Shown here: one piece after another, positions 22,951 through 34,683 of the stretch | Numbering within the stretch: the stretch's first letter is position 1 | Layout of the letters: each line of letters begins with the position of its first letter | Assembly: GCA_022385755.1 (NCBI GenBank) | Contig: MU278358.1 | Coordinates: 387,133-451,132 of the forward strand | Length of the DNA stretch: 64,000 nucleotides | Direction: 5' to 3' | Source of the DNA: Trametopsis cervina | Taxonomy: Eukaryota > Basidiomycota > Agaricomycetes > Polyporales > Irpicaceae | Notes under the pieces: model-generated | Databases searched by the model: none | What the model was told of the DNA's origin: nothing | The model's input: the letters and a program-made list of their open reading frames with translations, nothing else | Program-made: the position numbers and the translations under genes

Positions 22951-23710
22951 AGAGCTTCTTGGTGGAGCGAGCGTCATAAGCTTGAGGAACGAGGAGTTGA
23001 AACGACTTGATGAAGGTCAATACATTGTGTGTCCGGCTGACTCAGACCCATCTTTGCAGGCGCGGCAGACGCAGTACCCCACATCATATCTGGCCCAGAC
23101 GCACGGGTTCCTTCTCGCCATGGACACTCCAAGCCGTCTGCGAGCAACTTCAGTGCTAAGCATGGGCTGTCAAGAAGCGCGCCGTGGTAGAAACGAGCTC
23201 ATAAGTGTTATATCCGCGCCGCTAAAGTGGGAACTTCACCTGAGGAAACTGGATGCCGCCGGCCTGGCAGCGATGTATCAACACGACCTGGAAATTGAGG
23301 CAAATCTGGCGACTATGAGTCCTTCTTCCTACTGCCACAGCGATCACGAAGGTCCCCCAGGAAAGGCAACACCGAGGACCAATCATATCGGGTATAGAAT
23401 AGCACAGATAACCTGGGACAAGCCGCAGGAGCCGTGGTGTCCGCATTCGCCTTCTGTTGACTTGCCTAGCAATGACACTGACCATGCGATCGAGGAGTAC
23501 TTGGCTATGGTATCTCTGTCCGCGCCGGATGACCCGTGGGACGACGTACCAGAGGACTTCGTGCCGTATCATCCAACAAACCCTGTGTCGCGGCACTTCA
23601 AAAGCAAACATAAGCACGACGCCCGTGACCAAGTTCGCTCAGACGCCAACGCTGACGATTCGAAAGAACATAGCATCTCCGAGGAGTACGACGACGACGA
23701 GGTTTTCTAG
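22742..23710 (+). CDS. Uncharacterised 322-codon ORF downstream of the transaldolase-like region
   Basis: An uninterrupted frame ends with an acidic tail (SEEYDDDEVF) and TAG at 23708-23710. Its first 60-70 codons, including GDDLLVAEQRPTPELLGG and ISLRNEELKRL, still resemble the C-terminal barrel strand and helix of transaldolases. The rest is unlike any family I recognise: it is polar, has no membrane segment and contains a charged SKHKHDARDQVRSDANADD stretch. The true start is uncertain, since the ORF Met at 22742 overlaps the presumed relic. It may be the last exon of a longer spliced gene. Confidence 0.4.
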   Translation: MALPQMRMGGTHHRKERQWMAEIMATIEYLTLNNCETQSVLTDLCMVCYHDIIITLTGDDLLVAEQRPTPELLGGASVISLRNEELKRLDEGQYIVCPADSDPSLQARQTQYPTSYLAQTHGFLLAMDTPSRLRATSVLSMGCQEARRGRNELISVISAPLKWELHLRKLDAAGLAAMYQHDLEIEANLATMSPSSYCHSDHEGPPGKATPRTNHIGYRIAQITWDKPQEPWCPHSPSVDLPSNDTDHAIEEYLAMVSLSAPDDPWDDVPEDFVPYHPTNPVSRHFKSKHKHDARDQVRSDANADDSKEHSISEEYDDDEVF

Positions 23711-25238
23711 AATAATGTAATCTTGTTTCATGTATTCTTCTTTGTATAAACAGCCACGATGCTGGAATAATGGAATAATGGGATGTACGCGGTTTCCGAT
23801 AGCGAATTCAGTGCCAGAGTTTCATTACACATATCCTGGTCCCAGGGCAATAAATCAGTCACACCGGGTTCCACCCAGATAGAGTAGATTGAAGCACCAC
23901 CTGAGTACAACATTTGTTGCATATCATATCACTTTCGAGCATTGGTCAACTCGTGTTGGGAAGTGCGCGGCACTTTATTTCTGGCAGTTTTGCGCCCTTC
24001 CTCACCAGAGCTGAGGGATCCGAACCAGTGGAGCCATTGAGTTCACAGCGATGTGCATCCGCATTGGCGCTTCACCAGTAAGCTTAGAGCGCCACTAGTC
24101 TGGGGAGACTTGTTGGTCGAGCTAGCAAGACGATCAACGCATGTTGACCAGTTTTCACCTTGCATCACTGTGTGGCGGAGCGCTCCTGCGTGTAGGGCGT
24201 TGACACGGCAGGATGCGAGCATTGTGCTGTCCGATGGTCGGTTCAGTATTATAAAGGCAGAACCTTTCCAAGCAGGACACACGTACAACAGCTTCTGCAA
24301 GATACATTGAGCGTTCTGCACTGCTTTGCTTGCCGCTGACGCGGAGATCCCTCGAGGAGGGGAAGTCGAACACATTGTCTTCGGTCACATGACGTCGCTC
24401 GTTGACCTCGTTGTAGTCCTAGTGCACAATCAGCCCGGGGAGAACATCAGGCAATGTAGCAGGCTTCCGATCTCTTGGGGCTGTGTGTTCAGAACAAGAA
24501 CCACTGGACAGGAGACCCTTGACAGAAGAGGTCATCGCGGCTGTTGCAGCGCAGCGAGGATAACATTCTGCTCCAAAGTCCGAATCGGTGGCAAACGTGG
24601 GCATGCATTCCCCGTCAGAGGTATCAGAATGTATAAAGTGTCGACGGATTATTTCTGTCGCCCACACCGCAGCGCTCTGCGAACGCTGAGATGCTCCGGA
24701 AACAGTCCGGTGGCACACTGGGATCTGTCAATTATCTGTGCCCGAGCAGCAGCCAGACGTCAGTGTAAACGATGAACACATCATAGAAGGCATACTGACT
24801 GCGACGGGCCCTTGAGAACCGGCTCAGTACGAGCGCAAGCTTCGCCAACATCCGAATATGCTCGGACAGCGTGTCGCCAGCCCGGGCAGAGAGCGCACAG
24901 TTACTCTGAATCCGTTTGAGGTGACTGAGGGCGACAGCCCAAGATCGGAGCACTAGTGGGTCTTGTACTTCTCTTGAGGACCTTCGCCATTGACTCAGGT
25001 GTAGACGAGCTAGCCGTTGTGATCATGATGCGCATGGTGGGGGTTCACTTGTGGTAGAACAGCGTGTGGACTGGATTCCTACAAACGTAGGCGCCGGTGA
25101 TGTGACGAACATCCCGCGAAGTTCCCGTGACCTCATCACCTTCCACTTGCAATTATCACTCAGACCGGTCTGACACTCAACCACAACAGATTCCGGTAGG
25201 CGTACGATAAGCGGTTACATCTCGCAGCAGCGAGCAAG
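23711..25238. other. Intergenic, no gene recognised
   Basis: 1.5 kb with only short ORFs on both strands and no family motif. It contains the presumed promoter of the PIG-F gene near its right end. Confidence 0.5.
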
Positions 25239-26474
25239 ATGGCGCCGCCAAAAGCACGCACTGCGCAACGCGCAAAGACTGATAGCAAACCGACCGTAGG
25301 GTCCCAATCCCGGAATGCAGTACCTAATGACCAGCCGAAGCCATTCTTTCCGTATTTGCGGTACACATCTCTCGTCGGTGTACACGCAAGTCTGCTGGCC
25401 TTTACGGCCGTTATCCTGCCAAGAAGCGCGTTCGCAGACTTCTCGACGCCTGCGCAGTACAAGACACAACGGCGCGACCCAATGGTGGTCATGACAGAGG
25501 CACCGTGGCGCACGGTAGCCTGGATGTGTCTCGGGTCCTTGGTATTGCAATGGTGGTGGGCAGGATGGGTACGTGAATGGAGGCTTGAGGCCTCTGTCAA
25601 CATGGACACCGCCGTGTATGGCCAGGACGTGCCGAAGGAAGACGAGGTACAGAAAGTGCGGAGGATCATGCGGCAGAAGGAGTGGGACAGCCAGAAACCT
25701 GAAGTGTGTAGTTTACTGTCTCCCTGCAATTTACGGCGTGTTTGTTCAAGCAGTACCGTCCCGCATATAGGTCACCTGGAAGGCTGCGCTGTCAACGCTC
25801 GTGGCTTCGGTCGGGTTTCACGTTCTCATCGTATTATTCGGTGCACCTATCTCAAGGTCCGTCGCTCTTAATGTCCCAGAAATCCCCACGCTACCGGCAG
25901 AGCTAACAACCAACACGCAGCCATCCAGTGCAGACATACATGCTCGCTGTCTTATTGTCCCTGCTGACCGTCTGGACACCTGCCTATGTGCTCGGCCCAC
26001 CAATTATGGCAGCCGACTCTGACTCCCTTGTACGACGAATGACCTGGATCCGCCTGTTTGCGGAGCTATCGTAAGATATTCAACCTTACTTGAAGGCGTA
26101 TTTCTGACCGTGACCGTCACGACATCCTAGACCACGAAATCCCATTGAACGATCTCTGGTATATCCCACTATCGGCGCCTTATTAGGCTGCTGGGCGGGA
26201 GTCATCCCTATTGGACTTGACTGGGAACGCCCATGGCAGGTTCGTCCGTCCGCAGCTCATGACTGGTGTATCGAGCGTGGTGATTTACGACCCACTCACA
26301 CAGGTTTGGCCGCTCACTCCCGCCTGGGGAGCACTCAGCGGTTACATACTCGGGTCTCTGTGGGCGTTGCTTGTCACCGACCTCAAGGAGATCGTCGAGC
26401 TCGGGATAACGGCGAGACGAGACGATGAGCAGGCACGACCTTCCGGCAAGAAAGCGAAGCAGAAGAGCACATGA
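25239..26474 (+). CDS. GPI11: PIG-F/Gpi11, GPI-anchor biosynthesis protein
   Basis: ER multi-pass protein that supports the GPI ethanolamine-phosphate transferases (Gpi13/PIG-O, Gpi7/PIG-G). Five exons (25239-25703, 25771-25856, 25921-26070, 26131-26239, 26304-26474) give about 326 aa. Hydrophobic segments include SLVGVHASLLAFTAVILP, VAWMCLGSLVLQWWW, SVGFHVLIVLFGAPIS, LAVLLSLLTVWTPAYVLGPP and GALSGYILGSLWALLVTDL. The diagnostic C-terminal block is YPTIGALLGCWAGVIPIGLD, continuing into WERPWQVWPLTPAWG. The N-terminus is basic and cytosolic, and the C-terminus is Lys-rich. The window encodes at least two likely GPI-anchored proteins (the lyase-family and CFEM proteins), though no co-regulation is visible. 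It converges on the Pho13-type gene with 192 bp between stops. Confidence 0.9.
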
Positions 26475-26666
26475 TACCCCCGTTGCCAGATATCCCGCAC
26501 ATCTCGCACTCAGACGGCCATCTTAAAATACAAATTGGACCTCGCATTTACGGGAAACTCAACTCTAATTCTATTGGAAGCGTGCGACAGTGCGCTCCCC
26601 GTTGCATTTATATAATTTCTACGAATTTCCCACCTTGCGCAATGTCTCCTGCATCAGCTTCCCGTC

Positions 26667-27930
26667 TCACGCGAAAACAACGCCAAAGTCGCCCACTGAG
26701 CCCGTCACGTAGTCTGGAACGGTCGGGGACGCATTGGGCCCGGTGATCTCTGCTTCTTTCGTGATTCCTGGCAACACGCAAATTAGGGAGACTCGTTCCA
26801 GCGCAGTTCGGACGGTGGAGTGGGTCGCGCGCAGAAAGCTTACCTGTGAGTACAAGCAACGTCGCAAGGCCGCCGTTCTTGCCGAACTCTATGTCGGTGT
26901 TCAGCCTGTCGCCAACCATGATCGCGCGTTTGGGGTCGAAGTCGTGCCTGTGACGAATGGTCAGTAATTCGCATCGAGGTGGCGTGTGCAATGGAAACGT
27001 TATGCTGAACTCACTTTGCTTTGATACACTCCATCATCGTTGCTTCTGGCTTCCCGATGTACAAAGGATCGCGCCCGAGCGCAGTCTTCAGCGGTGCAAC
27101 GATAGCGCCAGCTCCTGGGAGCAGTCCGTGTGCAGACGGGTACGTGCTATCGCCATTGGTCGCAAGGAACGCAGCATCTGGGTGCTTGAGAAGGTACTGG
27201 AACGCCTTGGAGAGTTTGGTGTAGTTGATAGAAGTGTCCAGGCCGCACAGCACTGCTCCCACTTCAGGGTCTGGGGTCCAGTTTTCGAGGTGGAATGGCT
27301 CGAGCGTGTTGTCTGTTGGGTCCTGCAGACGAAGCAAAGTTGCTATGAGACGAGACAATGGATGGGGAAGAAAGGGAAAGGCACGTACGGTACCTCCGAG
27401 ATGTCGGATGCCCTCTTCATTCAGCTCTTCTTCGATGCCGGACATCCCTACGACGAACACCTTCTTGTCCTTGGGCAGCTTGAGCACAGATGAGATGTAC
27501 ACCGCTGATGCATATGCAGACCCAAAGATTTCGTCCTACAAACCATCGCCGTCAACACGCATCTGAGAGGTTATTGCGACCAACCACAAAGTGCGAATCT
27601 TGCTTACTACATGAGCCTCAACGCCCAATTTATCAAACTTGCCCTTGTACATTCTCCGTGATTGCGTCGCATTGTTCGTGACGAATATGACTGCCTTATC
27701 TTTTGGCACGATAATTAAAAATGATCTATTTGTCAATTGCGCTCGATCTACACGAGACGGAAGGTGTAGGCAGCAGACGTACTTTGCTTGCGTAAGTATC
27801 CAAGGAAGTCGGTCGCGCCCGGGATCAGCCTGGTTCCCTCCCAGAGCACACCATCGCAGTCAAAGAGCCAGGTATCATAACTGTCAAGCAGCTTCTCGTA
27901 GTCCTCCTTGGTTGACAGACGGGTCGCCAT
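26667..27930 (-). CDS. PHO13: HAD phosphatase, Pho13/phosphoglycolate phosphatase type
   Basis: HAD-superfamily subfamily IIA phosphatase (4-nitrophenylphosphatase), probably clearing 2-phosphoglycolate and related toxic side products of glycolysis. Six exons (27783-27930, 27608-27699, 27389-27535, 27015-27322, 26844-26947, 26667-26767) encode about 299 aa. Motif I is [12 protein letters not shown] with the nucleophile Asp; motif II is [12 protein letters not shown]; the cap includes the [16 protein letters not shown] stretch; motif III is IGKPEATMM; motif IV is [15 protein letters not shown]. The length fits the family and no residue of the four motifs is lost. Confidence 0.93.
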
Positions 27931-28587
27931 AAGTTAGATCTGGCAGAGATTAAGGTGAATGTTGATATCTGTGGAACATGATATTTGTAAGCTATCGAAC
28001 AACGAATGGAAATCACTTACTGCTCTGGTATAGGGAGAATCTTAGACGTAGCAAAGAGTTATAGCTACAGAGATCAACGTGAGTGAACCTCTCAGAGAGC
28101 GGAGGATCCGATCGCAGATGGCCAAGACGCGAGTGGCCGGTAAGAACGACCCGGGCAATTGCACTGAGGCTCTCATCCGTGAGCGACATGTACGACTGAG
28201 GCAAGCAGACAGCTGAGAGCACCAGACTTCAAAGCGTACAGAATTAGAATAGGCCACAACTCCTGAGAGTTAACGGTTTCGCAGGCTTAGATTAGTAACC
28301 CTAAGTCGAGCTCGCACCTCAAGACCACTCCGCAGACCTTACTGCGCACTCATGCAAAAGGAAGCTAAGCCTGAACAATACACGCGCATGAGATTGCAAT
28401 AGAGGGGATATGATGGGGAAGGAAGGATGGCATGCTGTCGCCTCACTGGCGGAGTTGTACACAAATACTGGGAAACCACTGTGGGTTTTGTCCACCCTCG
28501 GTACGTTTGACTTGATCACATAGCATATGACAGCGAGAAAAGGCAATACAGAATCCCATAGACCGAACCGTAAGTGCTATACGTGAT
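27931..28587. other. Intergenic, Pho13 upstream region and eL34 3' flank
   Basis: About 660 bp without a recognised gene. Short minus-strand ORFs (28013-28546) have no family features. Confidence 0.5.
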
Positions 28588-29051
28588 CTACTTGCGGCCG
28601 GCGGGCTTTTGCTGGGACTTGATAACCCTCTTGACGATCTTGGCCTCCTCAACCAAGAATGCACGGAGAATGCTGATAAATATGATTTATGAGAATCTTG
28701 CATAGCAGTTGCGATGTTTTGCACGTACCGTTGCTTCACGCAGTCACCGCACCGTGAACCACCGTATGCGCGGCGGACAGTCTTCTGCCTCTTGGAGATC
28801 GTAGCATACTGACGGGGGCGGAGGGCGGGGATCTATAGAAGCGATCACAATGAGCTACACGGTATATGGGTTTCTTGACCTCAAATACGTACGCCGGGGA
28901 GAGCGACACCACAGTCACCGCACTTGGGGGCGGTAGCGAGCTTTTTCAGGTGGTGGTAGACGAGCTTTCCACCGGGGGTCTTCACCACACGTCTGCGGTT
29001 AGAGGTGGTGTTGTACGGCGTGCGCTTGCGGATGGTGACACGTTGGGCCAT
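28588..29051 (-). CDS. RPL34: 60S ribosomal protein L34 (eL34)
   Basis: Structural protein of the large ribosomal subunit. Three exons (28893-29051, 28729-28832, 28588-28672) encode 115 aa, the usual length. The sequence starts MAQRVTIRKRTPYNTTSNRR, with the family's N-terminal TPYNT block. It keeps the zinc-binding-like CGDC pair, PALRPRQYATISKRQKTVRR, AYGGSRCGDCVKQRILRAFL and a basic tail (KSQQKPAGRK). Confidence 0.97.
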
Positions 29052-30306
29052 TGTTGATGCTACAGAGATATATGGTCAGTACGAGTTGGCCATGTTCGTC
29101 CGTTCACTGCTCCCAAGCCCGTCTAACTTCGCTCTACCACATCCAGTGGGTTCCAACCAGTATTCTCCCTCACTGATCCAATACCATCTCCTCCTGACCC
29201 ACGGTATTCCGCCCGACCATGTACTTGGTGGAAGGATGCGAATTTACTCACTTAGTGAGGGTGGAACGGAGAGTTACCTGCACAAATCGCAAGGCTAGTC
29301 AGTAATCAACGATTCCACAAACATCCAGACAAAATTTCGACATACCTGTAGTCTTGAGGATGCTGCAGCCGACGCCGACGATGTTACTGAATTTGGCCCA
29401 GTGAGGCGCCGCCGGTGGCTTGGTGGTGCTGCATAGTTCGCGGCGTTTGCCGAGTATATAGTCATTCGGCGCGACTTCCCTTTTGGGCGCTGTGAACCCT
29501 TGCCTGTGAAGAGACTGCTCTCCCCATCCACTGCGATGCGCACGACGCCTAGTTCACCGTGCTGCTATGAAAGTCTGGCTCAGAACACTGGTCTATTCCC
29601 TTGAAGTGTAGTGTCAAGTTCTACGAAGAACCACGAGGCCTTCAGCTGCGCACTCTGCAACTAAATTGTGCTGTCAACTTTACTATGGCTCAGAACTAGG
29701 TTCATTAACCGCGCCTGATACCTCAGAATTCATCAGTCCATGGAGTCTATGGGTTGTCTGGGAAGGTCAGGTCCGAGCTACATCTTCCAAGCCCAAGCAA
29801 GCCCGTATCGTCCCCACGTTCCCTGCCACCAGCTTCGTATTGGCCAATACCAACACATTGCTGTCAAATATTCCCAGTATCCCGTTTCCATATTTCCAAC
29901 TTCGAGGCCATAAGACAGGAGTCCCTGTTCATCTATGTGGGCAGTTCTGTGATATCTACCACGATGCGACATATGTAGTCTGCTACCAATATGTCTTCAC
30001 TTTATCAATCTCATTCTTCTTTATCTGTGCATGTTACAGAGGTATCAGTGGTCTGAAATGCGGTGCGAGAGCATACATACTGTGTCTGGTTAATTCCTGT
30101 GCTGTTTGCCCGCCTTGTGATCAGACGCTCAGCGAACATTTCGGGCGGCTGCTGTGGCCTGTCCCCTTTCACCGCCACCTTCAACCTATACATCACCGCT
30201 CCGCCCACCGCAGTACTTGTCTTGCGCCATCAACCCCGCCCATCCCCGCAGCAGAGACACATAAGAATACAGCTGTTCACCACAGCAACCAACCACCTTT
30301 CATATC
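29052..30306. other. Intergenic, eL34 upstream region
   Basis: 1.25 kb between the leftward eL34 start and the rightward four-TM gene. It probably contains the eL34 5' leader and possibly a leader intron. Long ORFs here (e.g. 29666-30367 on the plus strand) run into the next gene's first exon in another frame and show no family feature. Confidence 0.45.
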
Positions 30307-31850
30307 ATGTCTCGACCACCTCCGGGTAAGTAACCATACAACAAGATTAACTATGGATACATGCTGACAGCTGGCTATTTATACGATTCTATATGATAAC
30401 AATACCTCATTTCGTCACGACGCCTCCCACCTTGCTCTCAACTCTCGTGCTGGACATGACGGACGCTACTAAAGGCTCACGACCTCCAACCTACGCGATG
30501 GTTTCGCGTGTATACACAAACAGCCTACGACCGGTCGTAGTAGTCAGTACGTACCTGTGATCACTTCGGAAGACTTCTAAATAACCTAGTTCTCCTCAAG
30601 CTGGGTTGATCACAGCGGGCTGGGCGTTGCTTGCGTGAGTGCTATCTTTGTCGCGATCTTATGAGGTCTCTTTACTGATTACCGCGTCACCAGAGGAGTA
30701 TGTCTATCTTTACCCCTTTCTTTCGTCAAGTCTGATTAACCTCCATTTAGGTCAGCGCATTCCAAGAGACCAACGTTGACAAGAGTCGTAAGTACCTTGA
30801 TCGGCCATTGCTTTTGTCAGGCTAATGGTTCGGGCTTCGATGCAGATGGTTTCCCGAAGTTTGCCACCATTTCCATCGCCCTCGGCGCGCTCTACATGAC
30901 AGTATTGGCCATTGAGCTATTTGGTGTATCGGCGGCGATCATGGTACGTTCCCGAGCATCTTACAAACGCCTGTACGCTCATTGGGAATGGCGTTAGAAC
31001 TCGCTCTTCCTCATCAAACTATACAGCTTTCTGTCCGTGCTCAGTGCATTGATCGTCGTCGCCGCTGGATTTCTGAGAACAGTGATACATTTCCTCTACA
31101 AGGTACATTCTATGGTGCTATCAAACCTCCTGCCTTATTAACCCACGCCTTGCCTAGAACGATCTCATTAGCGAATGCCAACAGCTGGCAACAGGACAAG
31201 ATGTCGTTGTCGTACGTGCTCAGCGACGGTTGTGGCAGCCATGATTATTGACATGCTTCCGCATAGCGCTTTGGCATCTGGGGCCCCACGATACGTGACA
31301 AACTCTCCCCACAGGATGCGGAAGACTGTGAGAACGTTTAATATCATTTACTAGATTCTTATCCGCTAACGGAATTTCCATATAGTTTGCAAGAGCTGGT
31401 GGAGTCGGGACTCTTCAGGCGAGATCATAGCCCTTATCATCATTATCAGTGCGTGTTCCTCCGTCTATTTCAACTTCCCAGCTGACGAATGTCAATAATT
31501 CAGTACTCGCCGTCTTCTTCGTTTCCATCGCCTTTGCGTTCTATCACCAGGTCAACGATCCGGCCTTCCAGCGCACACGCGAGATGCCCACCCGCTCAGA
31601 AGACTTCCCAGAGCACTACAACCCGCCGTACGTAGGTTACGACTCTGCGCCCCCTTACAACCCTCCTGCTGCGCCTGCATACGACCCTCCAGCCGGCCCG
31701 CCGCCTGGATTCGGCGAAGGAAGAGGTTACGGCGTGGGAGCGGGCAAGCGGGACTCAGCTGAGACGCTGAAGGGAGAGGACCCGTTCGCTGATTTCGACG
31801 AGCCCGGTAGGTCTGGAAAGCATAATGAGAGCAAAGATACTCTCGTGTAG
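30307..31850 (+). CDS. Four-TM (tetraspanin-like) membrane protein with proline-rich cytosolic tail
   Basis: Unassigned membrane protein with tetraspanin-like topology. Exons recognised with confidence: 30590-30634, a 4-nt exon 30694-30697, a short exon from about 30751, then 30846 onward through 31850. Membrane segments are GLITAGWALLAGVSAF, FATISIALGALYMTVLAIEL, LYSFLSVLSALIVVAAGFL and IIALIIIIILAVFFVSIAFA. The loop between TM3 and TM4 carries Cys residues (SECQQL, FCKSWWS). The tail is rich in Pro/Tyr (APPYNPPAAPAYDPP) and ends with an acidic FADFDEPGR stretch. A short first exon beginning MSRPPP at 30307 is plausible, but I could not join the N-terminal exons in one open frame, so the first 30-60 residues are unresolved. 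Confidence 0.65.
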
Positions 31851-32478
31851 AGGTCGTCGTAGGCGTGCTCTCGTCTACCAACACACATGATCCAGAGTAT
31901 ACCAATGCAGAGTCTATTGATTAGTGCTCTTGATGATGTTTGCGGACTTTGTGATGTGTATATCTGTAAGACAATGTAGTGATAGCATAGTATCGTAGCT
32001 GATTTGTCGGTCTTTACACCGTAGACGTCATTCAATCGAGTTTGTATTTACTGTCCATGCGAACATCATGACACTTGTGCCGAGCGTGCACAGGAAGCCC
32101 GAGAACGATTCATGCTTGATACTTCAATCACACAGCAAGCTGCTCTAAACGACACCCGCATCGGTATCTTTTCGTTTTCGTCTAAACCACGAGTCCATAC
32201 TCGAACCTAAATAATTATGATCACATCCTATACTCTAATCCCGCACTACGCATGTGTCAGTGGGTTACGATATCATCCTCGTCATGTGTAAATAAGGGGT
32301 TTCCTCGCCGGAGGGGATAAACGAGTGCCATTCTGTCAAAAGAGCGGGACCCGTGCGTGGCGCGCTGCGCGAGGGTGGGGGGTATTTTTTCCATCGCCAT
32401 CCGTGGTAGTTGTCGTTCCTCATCTTCTGGTACACGCTCCTCGCAGCGGTACTCAATCAGGAAGAAGGCATAACAGTG
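31851..32478. other. Intergenic between convergent genes, with an open minus frame
   Basis: 3' flanks of the four-TM gene and the SGNH/CAP64-like gene. At about 32265-32466 the minus strand has an uninterrupted frame reading LIEYRCEERVPEDEERQLPR and ending DEDDIVTH before TGA. It looks protein-like but has no start or family match. Confidence 0.4.
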
Positions 32479-34620
32479 TTATGTCGAAAAGATGCCGATG
32501 ATCTTGAACGGCGGGACGTTCCTGTCCTCTTCTTCGCCCAACAACTGGCATTCAACATAATGTGAGCCTTTCGCAACCGCTCGGTCGATGATCTCCAACC
32601 TGAACAGAAAACACTCAGTCAGCACATGGAGACAGGAGGTAGAGTGGTGAGAACTTACGAAGGCGTCGCCTCGCCAATTTGCGCCGCATTCTCCATAACG
32701 ACCGCCCCCTGGTAGTTATTATCCACCCAACACTCAACCGCGCTCCCAAGCCCAATCTCACTCGCCGGCTCCCTCAAATAATATATCCCAATATCGCCTG
32801 CGCCCACCTGCAGCCCTACCCTCAGCCTACTCGTCGGCAGACTGGAATACCAGTAATGCGCAAAGCTGTTCAGGTCGGCCGAGCCCGGCGGCGGGTGGAA
32901 CACCTCCCAGCCGCTGCCCGAGAATATCGATGGTGGAAGCGGGTTGACGAGGTCGTTCGCGGACACGCAGGATGGGGTGACCTCTACGAATACACGCGCG
33001 TTATAGTCTGCTGGACGCTGGCCGATGCGTGACGGGGGCACCTTGAGGTTCGGGTAGAGCTGCTCGCTGAGCTGGCGGCTGCCTGGTTCGGCGAACGCGA
33101 CCGGGGCTAGATTGATGTTGGGGCCACCGCCTTCAGGCCATTCAGGTGCTGCTGCTCCAGCTGCTCCCTTGCGTTGGGCGACACCACCGAAGAGTCCGCG
33201 CGCGTCGGTTGGGGTCTTGGCCTTCTCGTTCGTGCCTACGGGGCCTGGGCCGGGAATGATTTCGCTAGCGGTACCCGTAGCTGCTGCCCATGCGGAGCAG
33301 ATTTGCGCTTGGAAATATGAGACGAGAACGTCGCTGATTAGTTCGTGGCCAACCGTGTTCGCGAGCATAGGATCTGTGAAGTACGGCTGGACTGTGGCGG
33401 GGTCCTGCAGGTACATGGGGTAGAGTAGTGGTTTGATGCTACCAAGAACGAATTCAATTCATGCCCACACAGATCTCATTCTCCACTGACCTGACATGCG
33501 GAACGTCATAGAACTGAGCTACGAGCGTGTGCCATTGGTCGGGTCCGAGGAAACCGGTTTGTTCCAGCACTTGTGGGCTGGAGTGACCGAGGATGATAAC
33601 CGCGGGCTGATCTGGACGAATGAGGAGTGTACGTATGAGCAGCTCAAAGTTGTCCATAGACTCTCGGTTTCTGCGTAACGTGTCAGACATGAAGACATAT
33701 GGTGCAGCGAACGAGTCGCCGTGGACTCACCCTTCGTCCTCGGCATCGAGTTCGACAATGACAAGATCTGTCACGTCCGGTACGTGGTGGGCATTACAAA
33801 ATGAGAAATAGGCGGAGGTCGTTCGTCGCATGGCACCGTTGGTGAGTTCGGAAGCAGGATGGGGAAACACGCTGTTCCACCAGTTGAAGAATCTTGAAGG
33901 ATAACATGAGGGTGCCAATGGCTCGTCTCCTGCGCCATGGCATGCTGATACTGTAAGAAGTGTATGTCAGTAGCGAGTCCCATAGCTGAGTACTCCAGAA
34001 TAAGATAATATCGGGACTGGTGTCAATCAAACTTGATGAGAGTTGACAGCGTGTTCTACTACACGGTATTGGGAGGCTCCTTCACAGCGCGAGCCTATGT
34101 GTTTGCTGGCAAGGCATAGCGTGCAAATTGAGCATGAATCCGGCCTCATTCGAGACAGCATGGTATGATAACCCATAGTCGAAGTCCAGCCACAATGCCA
34201 CGAAACGATCAACAATGCCAGGATGTACTCACTTGAGCCCCCAATCACACTCATTGTCACAGGTAGCCCAGACAGTGCCCGCGTTATAACACGTTGTATA
34301 CGAGCCCCACTGCCAGCATGTAGTCGTGTCTTGGTGAGAAGGACCGGGTCATACTTGCTAGCAAGTGGGTCGCCTGCACCCAACGCTGGGCAGAACGAGA
34401 AGGGTACAGCGCCGTCAGTCGCGTTGAGGTAATTTCGCGGCTTTGCGTCTGTGTGCAGGAGTTTATGCCGTGGGTAGCTTGAGGTCTCGGAGGGTAGTAT
34501 TGTGCGTGTAAAGAGGATGACGGCGAGGAAGAGGACGACGATGAGCCATATCTTGTTGGTTACGCCAAACGTCTTCTGGTTAAGCCGCGAGGATGGCTTC
34601 TCAGCGATGTCTGTGCCCAT
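32479..34620 (-). CDS. SGNH-hydrolase-like type II membrane protein, 'capsular associated' (CAP64-like) family
   Basis: Probable Golgi or plasma-membrane protein of the fungal group related to Cryptococcus capsule-associated proteins; a sugar-ester hydrolase or transferase role is inferred, not shown. Five exons (34233-34620, 33731-33950, 33491-33670, 32659-33438, 32479-32599) encode about 562 aa; an in-frame Met at 34683 would add 21 residues. One membrane segment near the N-terminus (IWLIVVLFLAVILF) is followed by a lumenal domain. SGNH-like features: SVIGGSISACHGAGDE (block I Ser), HPASELTNGAMRRT (Gly/Asn block), VTDLVIVELD, AVIILGHSSPQ and a late ANTVGHELISDVL, whose His may be catalytic. 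It is divergent from the GT69 gene at 35558. Confidence 0.75.
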
Positions 34621-34683
34621 TCGAGAGGGTGGTAGTGGAGGGGATATGTGAGCCACCCCTTTCCCTGTTGTCCGTCGTTGCAT

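Noticed and set aside
24012..24030. GGATCCGAACC, another tRNA T-loop look-alike
   Set aside because: No T stem or cloverleaf can be built around it.
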